NCBI GenBank assembly: GCA_951813045.1
Contig: CATOTF010000002.1
Coordinates: 3,720,001-3,784,000, forward strand
Reading direction: 5' to 3'
Length of the DNA stretch: 64,000 nt
Origin: an uncultured Rhizobiaceae bacterium
GTDB lineage: Bacteria > Pseudomonadota > Alphaproteobacteria > Rhizobiales > Rhizobiaceae
The translations under genes were made by a program, and so were the position numbers. This document shows, one piece after another, positions 17,461-26,403 of this stretch. The notes beneath the pieces are model-generated. The model made no database searches and was not told the DNA's origin. It worked only from the letters and a program-made list of their open reading frames with translations. The stretch's first letter is position 1; every line of letters starts with the position of its first letter.

Positions 17461-18401
17461 GCAGCCAGCCTCCGGTTGCCCACACCCCACAGGCCGGTTA
17501 GTGACGGGCCGTCATAGTTTATGACTTCTGCTTCTTCGGTCACGATGCGGCGGACCGCTTGTTCCTCTGTGGCCATACAAATGTCGCCGCCGCGCTCAAT
17601 CGAGACGATTGGCTTCATGGCAAACCGGTCTTTCGCAAATCCGATGCCGCCGGTATTTGCAATCATATAAGTAAAGACACCATCAATTGAATTAATCGAT
17701 TTTTTCAACGCCTGTTCCAGCGTCAGGCCGGATTTAATCTGGTCGGAGACCCACACGGCGATGAGTTCAGAATCATTACCGGTGAGGAAGCGGTATCCTC
17801 GGCGTTCAAGCTTGTCACGCCAAGTGAAATAATCGGTAATCTGCCCGTTATGAACGATGGCAACATCGGAGAAGGGCCGCGCCCAGAACGGGTGCGATGC
17901 ATTCGGCAGGACGGAACTTTCGGTGGCCAGCCGTGCGTGGCCAAGGCCGTGGGTCCCTTCCATATCGCGGACGCCGTGTTTATCGGCAACCACCTGTGAC
18001 CCGCCTACATCCTTGATGATTTCAAGGCTTTTACCACAGCTTTGTATCTCGATGCGATCTGACAATTCATCGGCATCGCTCACCCATGCGCTCAGATCTT
18101 TCGGCTCGGAAATCTCCATGCGGAAACAATAGTGCTGATTGCTGTCCACCAGAATTTCAGGCTCGCTCAGGTGATCAGCCCCGTGGTCCCTCAGCACATT
18201 TTTAAAATCATCGAGGTTTGCATCAAGCTGCGCCTTGTCGAAGCCCATGCCACGCAATACATAACCCTCATCCCGCACCGGGCCGTAGATCGCAAACCCG
18301 GTACTATCAGCCCCGCGATGCTCCTGCGCATCCATAAGTTCCACCAGGTCATTTCCAACCCGTCCGGGGCTGTTTAATATCCGTCCGGCAATTCCACACA
18401 T
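17457..18401 (-). CDS. mgsA: Class II glutamine amidotransferase subunit, MgsA/GlxB type
   Basis: An N-terminal nucleophile amidotransferase that frees ammonia from glutamine. The start must be ATG 18401, giving MCGIAGRI with the catalytic Cys2 exposed. The in-frame upstream ATG at 18416 lies inside the Shine-Dalgarno (ATGGAGGT) and would mask the Cys. Other family motifs are EHRGADSTG, HNGQITDY and TGNDSELIAVW. First gene of the mgsABC operon. The 132-base gap to the divergent gntR contains TGTATAC palindromes, so GntR-type control is likely. Confidence 0.85.
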   Translation of the reverse strand: MCGIAGRILNSPGRVGNDLVELMDAQEHRGADSTGFAIYGPVRDEGYVLRGMGFDKAQLDANLDDFKNVLRDHGADHLSEPEILVDSNQHYCFRMEISEPKDLSAWVSDADELSDRIEIQSCGKSLEIIKDVGGSQVVADKHGVRDMEGTHGLGHARLATESSVLPNASHPFWARPFSDVAIVHNGQITDYFTWRDKLERRGYRFLTGNDSELIAVWVSDQIKSGLTLEQALKKSINSIDGVFTYMIANTGGIGFAKDRFAMKPIVSIERGGDICMATEEQAVRRIVTEEAEVINYDGPSLTGLWGVGNRRLAA

Positions 18402-18428
18402 GATCGATACCTCCATATTTCTGCATAC

Positions 18429-18443
18429 TGTATACAGTATACA
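18429..18443. promoter_or_regulatory. Perfect palindrome TGTATAC-A-GTATACA, likely GntR operator
   Basis: 15-base perfect palindrome TGTATACAGTATACA, 27 bases upstream of mgsA. FadR-subfamily GntR regulators bind short palindromes of this size near their own gene. The binding protein is inferred, not shown. Confidence 0.65.
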
Positions 18444-18489
18444 ATTTCCCGCAAGGGAAAACTAATCCGGACGCTTGCCACCGTATCTC

Positions 18490-18512
18490 TGTATCCTGTA
18501 TACAAAAATACA
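18490..18512. promoter_or_regulatory. Second TGTATAC-type site, proximal to gntR
   Basis: TGTATCCTGTATACAAAAATACA repeats the half-site TGTATAC from 18429 and pairs TGTAT with ATACA. It lies 21 bases upstream of the gntR start, which suggests autoregulation. Confidence 0.5.
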
Positions 18513-18533
18513 ACCGTCAACGAGCCCTTATCG

Positions 18534-19199
18534 ATGAAATTTCGCAGCATTCAACCGCAAAGAAAACGTCTGGCCGACGAAGTCTATACCCAGCTCATCG
18601 CCGCCATTATGCGCCGTGAGATTGGCCCGGACGACCGGTTGGTACAGGAAAAACTGGCGGCTGACATGCAGATCAGCCGCACGCCGGTGCGCGAAGCCCT
18701 GATGCGCATGGAGCAGGAAGGGGTGCTGGAAGTCTCCACCCGTGGCAGTTTCAAACTTTACAATATGGATGCGCAGGAGGTGCGCGAACTTTATCAATCC
18801 CGCGCGGCGGTCGAAGGGCAATGCGCACGCATTCTGGCCGTCAATCATTCGGACGACGACATCGCCTATTTACGCTCAACCGTTGAAAAAGAAGAGACGA
18901 TCAAAGAGGAGACAGCACAGGCCTATTTCGAGGCAAACCGAAATATCCACCGGGCATTTGTAGAAGTTGCGGGCAACCGGTTTCTGCTCGAAATGTTTGA
19001 TATGATCTGGGGCAAGGCCATGGCCTTTTGCCTGTTTGCGACAATCGAAAATGTCGATCTCGATAAATCGCTTGGCGCTCATATGGGCCTGGTGGACGTC
19101 ATAGCATCAGGCGATAAAACCGCCGCCCTTGAACAATTTATGGCGCACATACAGGACGGTTTTGAACTCCAGATGGAAGGGCTGGACAGCGTCAAGTAG
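18534..19199 (+). CDS. GntR-family regulator, FadR/FCD subfamily
   Basis: Residues 10-75 form the winged helix-turn-helix (LADEVYTQLIAAIMRREI, then DMQISRTPVREALMRMEQEG). Residues 85-210 form the all-helical FCD ligand domain, with metal-site-type residues in FEANRNIHRAF. Divergent from mgsABC across a 132-base region with two related palindromes, so it most likely represses that operon and itself, releasing on a pathway metabolite. The ligand is unknown. It is convergent with the FecR-domain gene; the 104-base gap holds a 9-base inverted repeat (TAGCGGTAC / GTACCGCTA) around the two stop codons. Confidence 0.87.
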   Translation: MKFRSIQPQRKRLADEVYTQLIAAIMRREIGPDDRLVQEKLAADMQISRTPVREALMRMEQEGVLEVSTRGSFKLYNMDAQEVRELYQSRAAVEGQCARILAVNHSDDDIAYLRSTVEKEETIKEETAQAYFEANRNIHRAFVEVAGNRFLLEMFDMIWGKAMAFCLFATIENVDLDKSLGAHMGLVDVIASGDKTAALEQFMAHIQDGFELQMEGLDSVK

Positions 19200-19303
19200 C
19201 GGTACCTATCTATGTAGATTCCAGTTTAACGGGGTCATCAAAAGAACAGTGAACCGGGAATTGGACGAATATAGCGCACAAAACGGTTAAATTTGAAGTA
19301 CCG

Positions 19304-22300
19304 CTAATTGTTGACGCCGCCAGGTTGCCGCCCGACAACAAATGTCCCAATGGCTGTTTTATTGTCGTTACCCAACCCAAATTCACCAATTGCGCCTTCG
19401 GCGATGTTTCCGTTACCGTTGACGAAAGCACCGGATGCAATACCCGATACCGAGTTATCATCTTTGCCAATTGCAGCCAAGGAACCTGCAAATAGAGCCT
19501 GCATTGAGTTATCAGAAGATTTCACAATGCCCTGCGCGCTCAATCCATCCAAGTCAGTAATAGACAATGTCCCGGACCGCGTACCGAAGTTGAAATCCAG
19601 ATCCACATTCCCCTTGGCAATATAGATTGCCTGCTGAGGTGGTTCCGCTCTACCTTCTTGCGGAATTATCTGGACAACATTGGCCAGCGCAGTTCCCTCA
19701 AACGTCGCATTACCGGTACTTGGAAGGTCACTCGCCTGAGTAATATCACCAGCAACCCACGTTCCAAGGTGAACGAAGTCGCGTCGACGTTCTGCCGGGG
19801 AGTTCGTAATGATAGTTTCCTCATCCCCAACAAACGTCGCTCTTGTGCCCCACCATCCCCAATCAACGAACGAGCAGGTTGTACAATGTTGGAATCCAGT
19901 TACAGGGTTTGAACGGCCAGAGACGATATACGAGCCCGCAGAAAACTGATCCTGGTGCGGCAGATTAACACCGTCATCCGTAATCAGTCGGGTCTGGCTT
20001 GAATCACTGCGACGTACGGCTGCAAATCTATTATCATCAACGAACGTATTTCCCCCATTACTCGATGCATCAGCACCGAATGCAAATATGTACTCTGCTA
20101 CAAACGGGTTCAAATCACCGACGTCGGCCGCGTTTAATACCGCGCCCAATCCATTATTCTCAGCGTTTATCGACAATTGGAAGTTTGGTTGTGCTGCAAT
20201 TAAGGATGATGATGTACCTGTCGATTCCGAATTCTCCTCATCATATGTTTCCATAATTCGAGCACCAACTAGAAAGATAGGCTCTTCTCCTGAACCCAGC
20301 CGCTCCGGTTCCGCAATTCCAACTCCGAATCCCTGAACCTGCCGGGAGGTTCTGGAAAATTCTGATTGCGGTTGGTCACTGGTCAAGTCAGCCACATGAA
20401 AACTGCCAAAGTGGCCGGTGTTTGAGTATTCACCATTGAAATCGAAATCTATACCAAACTCAGCAGGGTCAACTGCGCCGTCAAAATAAGTTTCATTTAA
20501 CTCTCCGTTGTTCTTATTACCGACAACAAAGTTCTGGGCATTGGATCCAAAAATTTGCACTCCATTTGGACCTTCAACAGTTCCAACACCTCCTCTCAAA
20601 TTAAAACTTCCCAACAAAGCGTTTGGACGCATGCTCCCGCGTCGATTTGCTCTCAAACCCACTTGGTCATTGTCGTTAACCGAAAAATTAGATGCGTGGA
20701 CGACAGCGGCGCTACGCTGCTGGACTCCTTCCCCTGATATGTCGAGGAACGTATAGTATGACTCGACCTCACCTTCCGATTCCGAAGGCTCCACAACTAT
20801 GAACTTTGAAGCATTGAAATTTGCCGGCTGGCCATAAAAATCAGTTGCAAAGAATGCCGCGGGCGAAGGCCTAACTGGGTCCTGAGTCAGGCTATATTCG
20901 CGAATACCGCCACCCACATCGGTATTGAAAAGCAGCCCAACATCTGTCGGAGTGCCAGTAATAATGTATATTGGGTCTAACGGGTTATCATTCTGCCTTA
21001 ACGTGTAGGCAACGAAGTCATCCGCGCCTGCAAAGGCAGTTCCAGGGGTCGGAACTCCCCTGACTGTTGCGTCGTCAACAACAAACGTTTCGAGGCCATT
21101 GTCGCCTTCTGCTCCTGTGTGATCGGGTAAATTAAATTCCGAACCGGCAGTTGTGCTGATAATTCTTCCGCCGGCTATATCCGCGGTTTCGGTGAAGTCG
21201 GTATCCGGCGGTGTTGAGCCAACAAGGCCGCGAGACCCGGCATTGCCAATTGGTGGGTCAAATGAACTGGCATAGGCGTCAGGTGTTGTTCGCACTCTGA
21301 CATCAGGTCTGAAAGTGGGCGTAACAGGATCAACCGGATCGATCGGGTCAACGGGGTCAATCGGATCGACTGGATCCACAGGATCCACGGGGTCAATCGG
21401 ATCAACTGGGTCCACAGGATCGACCGGGTTCGTCAGTTCCACAACTTCTACAGCCTCGTCCCGCACAATATCCTGAGCAGCCTGATCAAGTTGTGCGACT
21501 TCCCGCTCGACATCTTCAATTTCAGAAGATTGCACAGGGTTGGGTCGTGGTGTCGGCGTCGTCACACCTATCGGCGCATTAGAATTTACCTGACTAAATC
21601 CACTTTGCGACACAACATCGTTGGTAGGCTGCCTGGAAGCACCGCCCCGTTTTCCCCTGGCACCTGCCAGCGCGGTTTGAAAGGTTTTAGCGTCCGAGGC
21701 GGTGCGACGACGAACATTGGTGTCTCCACCACCCGTATCACCGCCGATTTCCAATGTGTAACCGGATTCATAAAGGCGAACGCGTTTCCCGCCATTACTC
21801 TCGTAGACAACTTCCTTACCGAAGATCATCGACACAATGGAATTTCCACCCGGTCCACCGTCGGCCACCTCAACCATGGCACCGCGTATGCCAATAGTAC
21901 CCGAGGCCATACGAACTGTTGCACCGCCTTTTTTCTTACTGGCTAAGCCGCCAACAAACCGAAACGCACCTTTCGCCAGCGTGGTGGCGACTTCAGCAGT
22001 ACCTTTATCAGGATTGTAAACAAATTTATCGATCACCAGTTGCGAGTTTGGTCCAACGGTGAATGTGGTGCCATCCAATAATAACACCTGCACAAGACCC
22101 GCTGCGTCCGTTTTAATTACCTCGTTGGAAACAACTGTTTTACCGATAGATATGACGCGTAGTTGCGCGCGGGGAGCAGCGCTTTGTGCTGCAGGGTTGA
22201 CGGCAGACACTACCCCAACTTTCGCTGAGACCGGCGTGGCAAGAAACCCAACCATTGCAGGCACGACGAGAGCGCCCATGGTCAAAGCTCGCTTCAGGTT

Positions 22301-22312
22301 AACTGGAGACAT
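19304..22312 (-). CDS. FecR-domain surface protein with VDP repeat and TbpB-like C-terminus
   Basis: About 1002 residues. The signal peptide MSPVNLKRALTMGALVVPAM ends near PVSAKV. ATG 22312 is preceded by CGGAG; an upstream ATG at 22378 lacks a ribosome site. Residues 35-150 form a FecR domain (GLVQVLLLDGTTFTVGPNS, TIGIRGAMVEVADG). Residues about 275-312 are a Pro/Asp-rich linker of 11 VDP or IDP units. The long remainder is beta-rich and repetitive; its end (NGNGNIAEGAIGEFGLGN) resembles the small beta-barrel of transferrin-binding-protein-B-like surface proteins. It is translated after the SLAM-like gene 22383-23594, a secretion partner known for TbpB-like cargo. Cell-surface location and any ligand are inferred. 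Confidence 0.7.
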   Translation of the reverse strand: MSPVNLKRALTMGALVVPAMVGFLATPVSAKVGVVSAVNPAAQSAAPRAQLRVISIGKTVVSNEVIKTDAAGLVQVLLLDGTTFTVGPNSQLVIDKFVYNPDKGTAEVATTLAKGAFRFVGGLASKKKGGATVRMASGTIGIRGAMVEVADGGPGGNSIVSMIFGKEVVYESNGGKRVRLYESGYTLEIGGDTGGGDTNVRRRTASDAKTFQTALAGARGKRGGASRQPTNDVVSQSGFSQVNSNAPIGVTTPTPRPNPVQSSEIEDVEREVAQLDQAAQDIVRDEAVEVVELTNPVDPVDPVDPIDPVDPVDPVDPIDPVDPIDPVDPVTPTFRPDVRVRTTPDAYASSFDPPIGNAGSRGLVGSTPPDTDFTETADIAGGRIISTTAGSEFNLPDHTGAEGDNGLETFVVDDATVRGVPTPGTAFAGADDFVAYTLRQNDNPLDPIYIITGTPTDVGLLFNTDVGGGIREYSLTQDPVRPSPAAFFATDFYGQPANFNASKFIVVEPSESEGEVESYYTFLDISGEGVQQRSAAVVHASNFSVNDNDQVGLRANRRGSMRPNALLGSFNLRGGVGTVEGPNGVQIFGSNAQNFVVGNKNNGELNETYFDGAVDPAEFGIDFDFNGEYSNTGHFGSFHVADLTSDQPQSEFSRTSRQVQGFGVGIAEPERLGSGEEPIFLVGARIMETYDEENSESTGTSSSLIAAQPNFQLSINAENNGLGAVLNAADVGDLNPFVAEYIFAFGADASSNGGNTFVDDNRFAAVRRSDSSQTRLITDDGVNLPHQDQFSAGSYIVSGRSNPVTGFQHCTTCSFVDWGWWGTRATFVGDEETIITNSPAERRRDFVHLGTWVAGDITQASDLPSTGNATFEGTALANVVQIIPQEGRAEPPQQAIYIAKGNVDLDFNFGTRSGTLSITDLDGLSAQGIVKSSDNSMQALFAGSLAAIGKDDNSVSGIASGAFVNGNGNIAEGAIGEFGLGNDNKTAIGTFVVGRQPGGVNN
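21326..21424 (-). repeat. Eleven tandem 9-base units encoding (V/I)DP
   Basis: 99 bases in register encode 11 consecutive Val/Ile-Asp-Pro tripeptides between TNP and VTP. Third positions vary (GTC, GTT, GTG; GAT, GAC; CCG, CCC, CCT), so the peptide is kept while the DNA has drifted. This indicates selection for a stiff acidic linker rather than a recent slippage product. Confidence 0.85.
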
Positions 22313-22382
22313 GAAATTACTCCGCTCAGACTTTGCCAGTCTGGATGGCGTTATGTTGAGTTTTCCCGTTTCGGTCATAGTA

Positions 22383-23594
22383 TCAAAACCGCTTAATGAC
22401 GGAAAATGCTGCTGAAAGATTATCGTGTTCGCGGGTATCATAATTGGAACTCACATCCCGATATTCCGCTTCAGCCAGAAATGACCAATCATATTTTAAA
22501 GGCACCTCAAGCGCGATTTTACCGAACAATTCATTATCCGACTGGTTAGCGGCTGCATTGATAACCGGATCGGGCGCATCATATTCGCGAAATGTACCGC
22601 CAAAGGTGAGCGTGGCGGCCCAAACTCCCTGTTTTTCAGAAATTGGTGAGTCAAATAACACAGTTGGGCCAAACCATACGTCCCCCTGTTCATATGCTAG
22701 GAAGTTTTGATCAGCAGATGTTATGATTCCCTGCACACCACCATTCATCTTGAGACGGGGGTTTACTACATACCCACCGTAAACCGCTGCTCGATAATCG
22801 TTCCCGTCGCGACCAGATGCATTCGGTGCGCTTGGCGAATTTTCGAAATTTCTACGCCTGTATTCACCTTTTACGAGGACGGAGGTTTGAGGGTTCAATT
22901 GAGCCGCAATACGTGTGCCCACGCCGAAGGAATAGTTGTAAAAATCATCACCCAGGAACACCCCAGAACCGATGGCGTATATACCTATATTAGCATCATC
23001 TATATTAATGCGCCCCAAATCGAACGAGGGGCCAAATGTAATTTCGCCCTGCACCAGATCCAATTCATCGCGCGAGAATTGTTTTGCGCCGTAACCAATC
23101 AGGTCTACTTCAAACTTGTCACCTTGAGACTCAAGATCTTTTGCAAAATGGGCCTTACCGGCCAGGTAAACATTGAAATCTTCTTCCCCAGTCGCATTAT
23201 TAGCCAATAGAAAGCCAACACCGTTCAACGTTATATTTCGTTGTTCAGGGGAGCGATTTGCATTGGTTTGAAATCGGATACCAGTTCTGATTTCCGCGCT
23301 AAACTGATCATGATTCTCAGCAGTCGAGATCGCCGCCAACAATGTTTCAACACGCAGCCGCACTGGCTCTGGAACATTATCTCCAGAAATTGCGGACTGA
23401 AGATAAGTCTGCGCGGTGGAATAGGCTCGAACCCTATAATAGAGCAGACCAAGCTCCAGTTGAAGACGTGGAAGTCCCGGTGCAAAAATCAGCATCCGCT
23501 CCAAAGTGCTTACTGCTGCTTCCAAATCCCCGGCGCGTACGGACAGTTCTGCATATTTAAAAGCCGCATCAAGATCATCAGGTTGCTGCAACAT
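22383..23594 (-). CDS. SLAM-like TPR and beta-barrel outer-membrane protein, body
   Basis: Residues 1-90 are TPR-like (DDLDAAFKYAELSVRAGDLE, LQLELGLLYYRVRAYSTAQ). From about 100 to the end are amphipathic strands of an outer-membrane barrel, finishing VIKRF with the terminal aromatic residue used by the Bam machinery. This is the layout of surface lipoprotein assembly modulators (DUF560). The frame lacks a signal peptide, because in-frame codon 59 of the longer gene (start ATG 23774) is TAA at 23598-23600. A restart at ATG 23594 would give a protein without export signal. So the gene is either a fresh nonsense pseudogene (CAA to TAA fits LFQRML) or a sequence error. The FecR/TbpB-like gene follows 70 bases on. 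Confidence 0.68.
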   Translation of the reverse strand: MLQQPDDLDAAFKYAELSVRAGDLEAAVSTLERMLIFAPGLPRLQLELGLLYYRVRAYSTAQTYLQSAISGDNVPEPVRLRVETLLAAISTAENHDQFSAEIRTGIRFQTNANRSPEQRNITLNGVGFLLANNATGEEDFNVYLAGKAHFAKDLESQGDKFEVDLIGYGAKQFSRDELDLVQGEITFGPSFDLGRINIDDANIGIYAIGSGVFLGDDFYNYSFGVGTRIAAQLNPQTSVLVKGEYRRRNFENSPSAPNASGRDGNDYRAAVYGGYVVNPRLKMNGGVQGIITSADQNFLAYEQGDVWFGPTVLFDSPISEKQGVWAATLTFGGTFREYDAPDPVINAAANQSDNELFGKIALEVPLKYDWSFLAEAEYRDVSSNYDTREHDNLSAAFSVIKRF

Positions 23595-23597
23595 GCG

Positions 23598-23774
23598 TTA
23601 AAACAAAATATCTCTTTGCGCCTGAATATCCTGCAGGGACTGCCCGCCCGTTTGTCCAACGACCGTTTGTTTCCTGCCGGTATCACCAGCTCCCTGAGCC
23701 AGTGCATATTCTCCCTGCGCAAGAAAAAGCGAAGCAAGGAATAACAGACCGCGAGAGAATAATCTTGATGGCAT
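23598..23774 (-). other. Severed signal peptide of the SLAM-like gene (ends at in-frame TAA)
   Basis: ATG 23774 opens 58 codons: a signal peptide (MPSRLFSRGLLFLASLFLAQ, then GEYALAQG) and a linker ending AQRDILF-TAA. The next codons, CGC ATG TTG, continue in the same frame into 22383-23594. The leader supplies exactly the export signal the body lacks. Bases 23775-24054, up to the amidase, are AT-rich and hold no recognisable gene; they presumably carry the two divergent promoters. Confidence 0.7.
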
Positions 23775-24060
23775 AACAGTTCAATACTTTGGGCCGGCTT
23801 GCCCAGGCACGGCGCATTCCAGATTTAAGAATTTATTAACCTATTCATAAATGCAGGATAGAGCAATGGAAAGTTTATTTATAAACCGAAATTACTGGGA
23901 TTCAAATACATGTCGGAAGAAGCAAGTAAGACCTAGTTATACAACAGTAATTTCGCAAAATCATCTGAAGGTGGGGACATACGTCATTTACCATCATTTT
24001 AAATCATGGTTAATTTCACTTTGTACAAATCAATCGCTTTCCGAATTGCAGGAAATGAAC

Positions 24061-25509
24061 ATGGATAACAACTTACCAAAGGTAACTGCATTGCAGATGG
24101 CAAAGGCTATCGAGAAAAAGGAACTATCGGCGGTTGAACTGCTGGAAGCGCATTTCAAACAGGTCGATGAGATAAACCCACAAATTAACGCAATTATCTG
24201 GCAGGATCGGCAAGCCGCAGTTGAGGAAGCTCGCAAATGCGATACTGAAACCGCAAAAGGCCATTCGCGCGGGCATTTGCACGGTGTTCCAGTTACCGTG
24301 AAAGAGAGTTTTGACCTCAAGGGCAGCCCGACAACCTGGGGCTATCTGCCGTGGAAAGACAATATCATCGACACGGATTCCGACGCGGTGGCGCGTTACA
24401 GAAACGCCGGTGCAATCGTCTACGGTAAAACCAATGTGCCTTTGAAACTGGTGGAATGGCAGAGTTTTAACGAAATCTACGGCACCACGTCCAACCCCTG
24501 GGATACAAGCCGCACCCCGGGCGGCTCATCCGGCGGGTCAGCAGCGGCAATGGCAAGTGGCATGAGCGCACTTGATGTGGGTAGCGATATTGGGTCATCA
24601 ATCAGAAACCCGGCCCACTATTGCGGCGTCTTCGGGTTAAAACCCACATGGAACGTTGTCTCCATGCAAGGCCACCTGCCAACGGGCTGGTATGGAGACA
24701 TCGACATTGGAGCGGGTGGTCCACTGGCGAGAAGTGCCGAAGATTTGGCACTGGCATTTGACACACTTGTCGGCCCATCCCGGTTCGATGCATCCTGCTG
24801 GCGGCTCGGGCTCGAAAAAGATACACGCAACAAATTGGCGGACTTTAAAGTGGCCGTCATGATGGGCGACCCGGCAAGCCCGGTCGATAGCGCCTACTTA
24901 TCAGCACTCGAAAAATTCGCCGCCAAAATTGAAAAAGCGGGTGCGATTGTTGTTTGGGATCAATTACCCGAAATCGACAGTGAAGACCATTTCACCACCT
25001 ATTTGAAACTTCTCGGTGCTGCCTTGTCTTTAGGGGCAACCGACGAAGAGGTGGCCGATATCATAAAATCACTGGAAGGCCTTGCACCTGAAATCCAGCG
25101 CGTTGCGGGAAATCGATACGCAGGCATGGATATCAATCACCGGGAATGGTTAGCCCTCGACAATAAACGCCGGATTGCACGATTGGCATTTGACCGTTTC
25201 TTTGAAGAGTTCGACGTTATTCTCGCCCCCGTGTGCGCCTCAGCTGCCTTCATAAAAGATGAAGTCGGACCCCGTTACACCCGTTACATAGAGGTAAATG
25301 GCGCACCCCAGCTGGAAGTTATGCAACTGTTCTGGTCTGGTTATTCAGGTGTTGTCGGCCTGCCCAGCGTGGTGGGGCCGATGGATAAGATTGGCCACCT
25401 GCCGGTCGGTTATCAGGCGATCACCGGCCACGGAAAAGATTATACAGCTCTGACCTTTGCACAATGTGTTGAGCGGGAAATCGTTGGATTCACCCCGCCA
25501 CCAGTGTGA
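24061..25509 (+). CDS. Amidase signature family hydrolase
   Basis: Ser-cisSer-Lys amidase. The catalytic Lys is in VTVKESFDL, and the signature region runs TPGGSSGGSAAAMASG to GSDIGSSIRNPAHYCG with both serines present. It hydrolyses a carboxamide, often an aliphatic or aryl amide; the substrate is not predictable. The frame is open upstream to 23851, but that part (MQDRAMESLFINRN) is unlike the family. ATG 24061 (MDNNLPKVTALQMA) is preceded by CAGGA, with ATG 24055 two codons earlier as an alternative. About 482 residues, standard length. It stands alone and converges on boxR. Confidence 0.85.
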   Translation: MDNNLPKVTALQMAKAIEKKELSAVELLEAHFKQVDEINPQINAIIWQDRQAAVEEARKCDTETAKGHSRGHLHGVPVTVKESFDLKGSPTTWGYLPWKDNIIDTDSDAVARYRNAGAIVYGKTNVPLKLVEWQSFNEIYGTTSNPWDTSRTPGGSSGGSAAAMASGMSALDVGSDIGSSIRNPAHYCGVFGLKPTWNVVSMQGHLPTGWYGDIDIGAGGPLARSAEDLALAFDTLVGPSRFDASCWRLGLEKDTRNKLADFKVAVMMGDPASPVDSAYLSALEKFAAKIEKAGAIVVWDQLPEIDSEDHFTTYLKLLGAALSLGATDEEVADIIKSLEGLAPEIQRVAGNRYAGMDINHREWLALDNKRRIARLAFDRFFEEFDVILAPVCASAAFIKDEVGPRYTRYIEVNGAPQLEVMQLFWSGYSGVVGLPSVVGPMDKIGHLPVGYQAITGHGKDYTALTFAQCVEREIVGFTPPPV

Positions 25510-25518
25510 GAGCATTGC

Positions 25519-26403
25519 CTAAAAAGCACCAATTAGAGTAATTGTTTCGACAAGTTCTTCTTTCGATTGGTCCAGACTGCGATTACTCGTATCAACCATC
25601 CTGTCAGCACGGGAATAAAGCTCCTCGCGGCTTGTTAAGATAGAGCGCAATTCATCCATGGCTTTTGGGTTACCCGCCATGGGCCTGTTGTCCCCCTGTT
25701 GTCGAACACGTTCCATATGTTCTTCCGGTGATGCTTTGAGCCAGATCGTGTGGAACGTTCGCAACAACTGGCTATAAGTTTCCGGCTCCGAAACAATGCC
25801 ACCGCCAACTGCGAGCACAAGATTATCCCGTTCCTCAAAGATCGTATCGAGAGCCTGACGCTCCAGCCGTCGATACCCTTCCTGACCGTATAGCGCCATG
25901 ACTTCTCCAACCGGCATGCCGCAGTGTTCTTCAATCACCCGGTTCAGTTCCAGAAAATCAATCTTTTTCTCCGCCGCTAGAAATCTGCCAAGGGTTGATT
26001 TTCCCGCACCCCGCAATCCTATCAAACAAACTCTGCGCCCTTTATTTGCAGAACCAACTCTAGGCTGTAGTTCTTCCAGCGCGCGCTTTTTTTGCGCGTC
26101 ATCTGCCCGCCGAAACAAGTGTGTAAATTGATGAATGTCGGAGTCCCACGGGTCATCTTCCCCCAGGAACCAGTCCGGCGTGTGCCCCAATGCGGTCGCA
26201 ACGCGAAATAAAAGCGCGACAGAAATGTTGCCACTGCCGCTTTCCAATTGTGCCAGATAACGTTGTGACACACCCGATTGCTCAGACAACACGCGGCGGG
26301 AAATCGCCTTTTGTCGCCTTGCGTGCCGGACACGCTCTCCGACTTTGGCAACAAAAGCCAAGGCTCGATCATCGTCCCCCGTGTTGATCTGGTCGAGGCT
26401 CAA
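25519..26403 (-). CDS. boxR: BoxR-type regulator: XRE helix-turn-helix fused to shikimate-kinase-like domain
   Basis: Repressor of the benzoyl-CoA pathway, cytoplasmic. Residues 15-80 form an XRE/Cro-type helix-turn-helix (ISRRVLSEQSGVSQRYLAQL). Residues 120-285 are a shikimate-kinase fold with Walker A GLRGAGKST and VGGGIV. In BzdR/BoxR this domain has lost its enzymatic role and senses benzoyl-CoA. It starts with TTG 26403, immediately after the boxA TGA, with GTGGAG upstream, and is the last gene of the box operon, so it is co-expressed with its targets. A likely operator is the pair of TGCA boxes upstream of boxC (31146-31170). Confidence 0.88.
   Translation of the reverse strand: MSLDQINTGDDDRALAFVAKVGERVRHARRQKAISRRVLSEQSGVSQRYLAQLESGSGNISVALLFRVATALGHTPDWFLGEDDPWDSDIHQFTHLFRRADDAQKKRALEELQPRVGSANKGRRVCLIGLRGAGKSTLGRFLAAEKKIDFLELNRVIEEHCGMPVGEVMALYGQEGYRRLERQALDTIFEERDNLVLAVGGGIVSEPETYSQLLRTFHTIWLKASPEEHMERVRQQGDNRPMAGNPKAMDELRSILTSREELYSRADRMVDTSNRSLDQSKEELVETITLIGAF

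Noticed and set aside
21326-21424. Regular 9-base repeat that could look like a repeat array
   Set aside because: No spacers; it encodes in-frame VDP/IDP units within a protein, so it is not CRISPR or an intergenic satellite.
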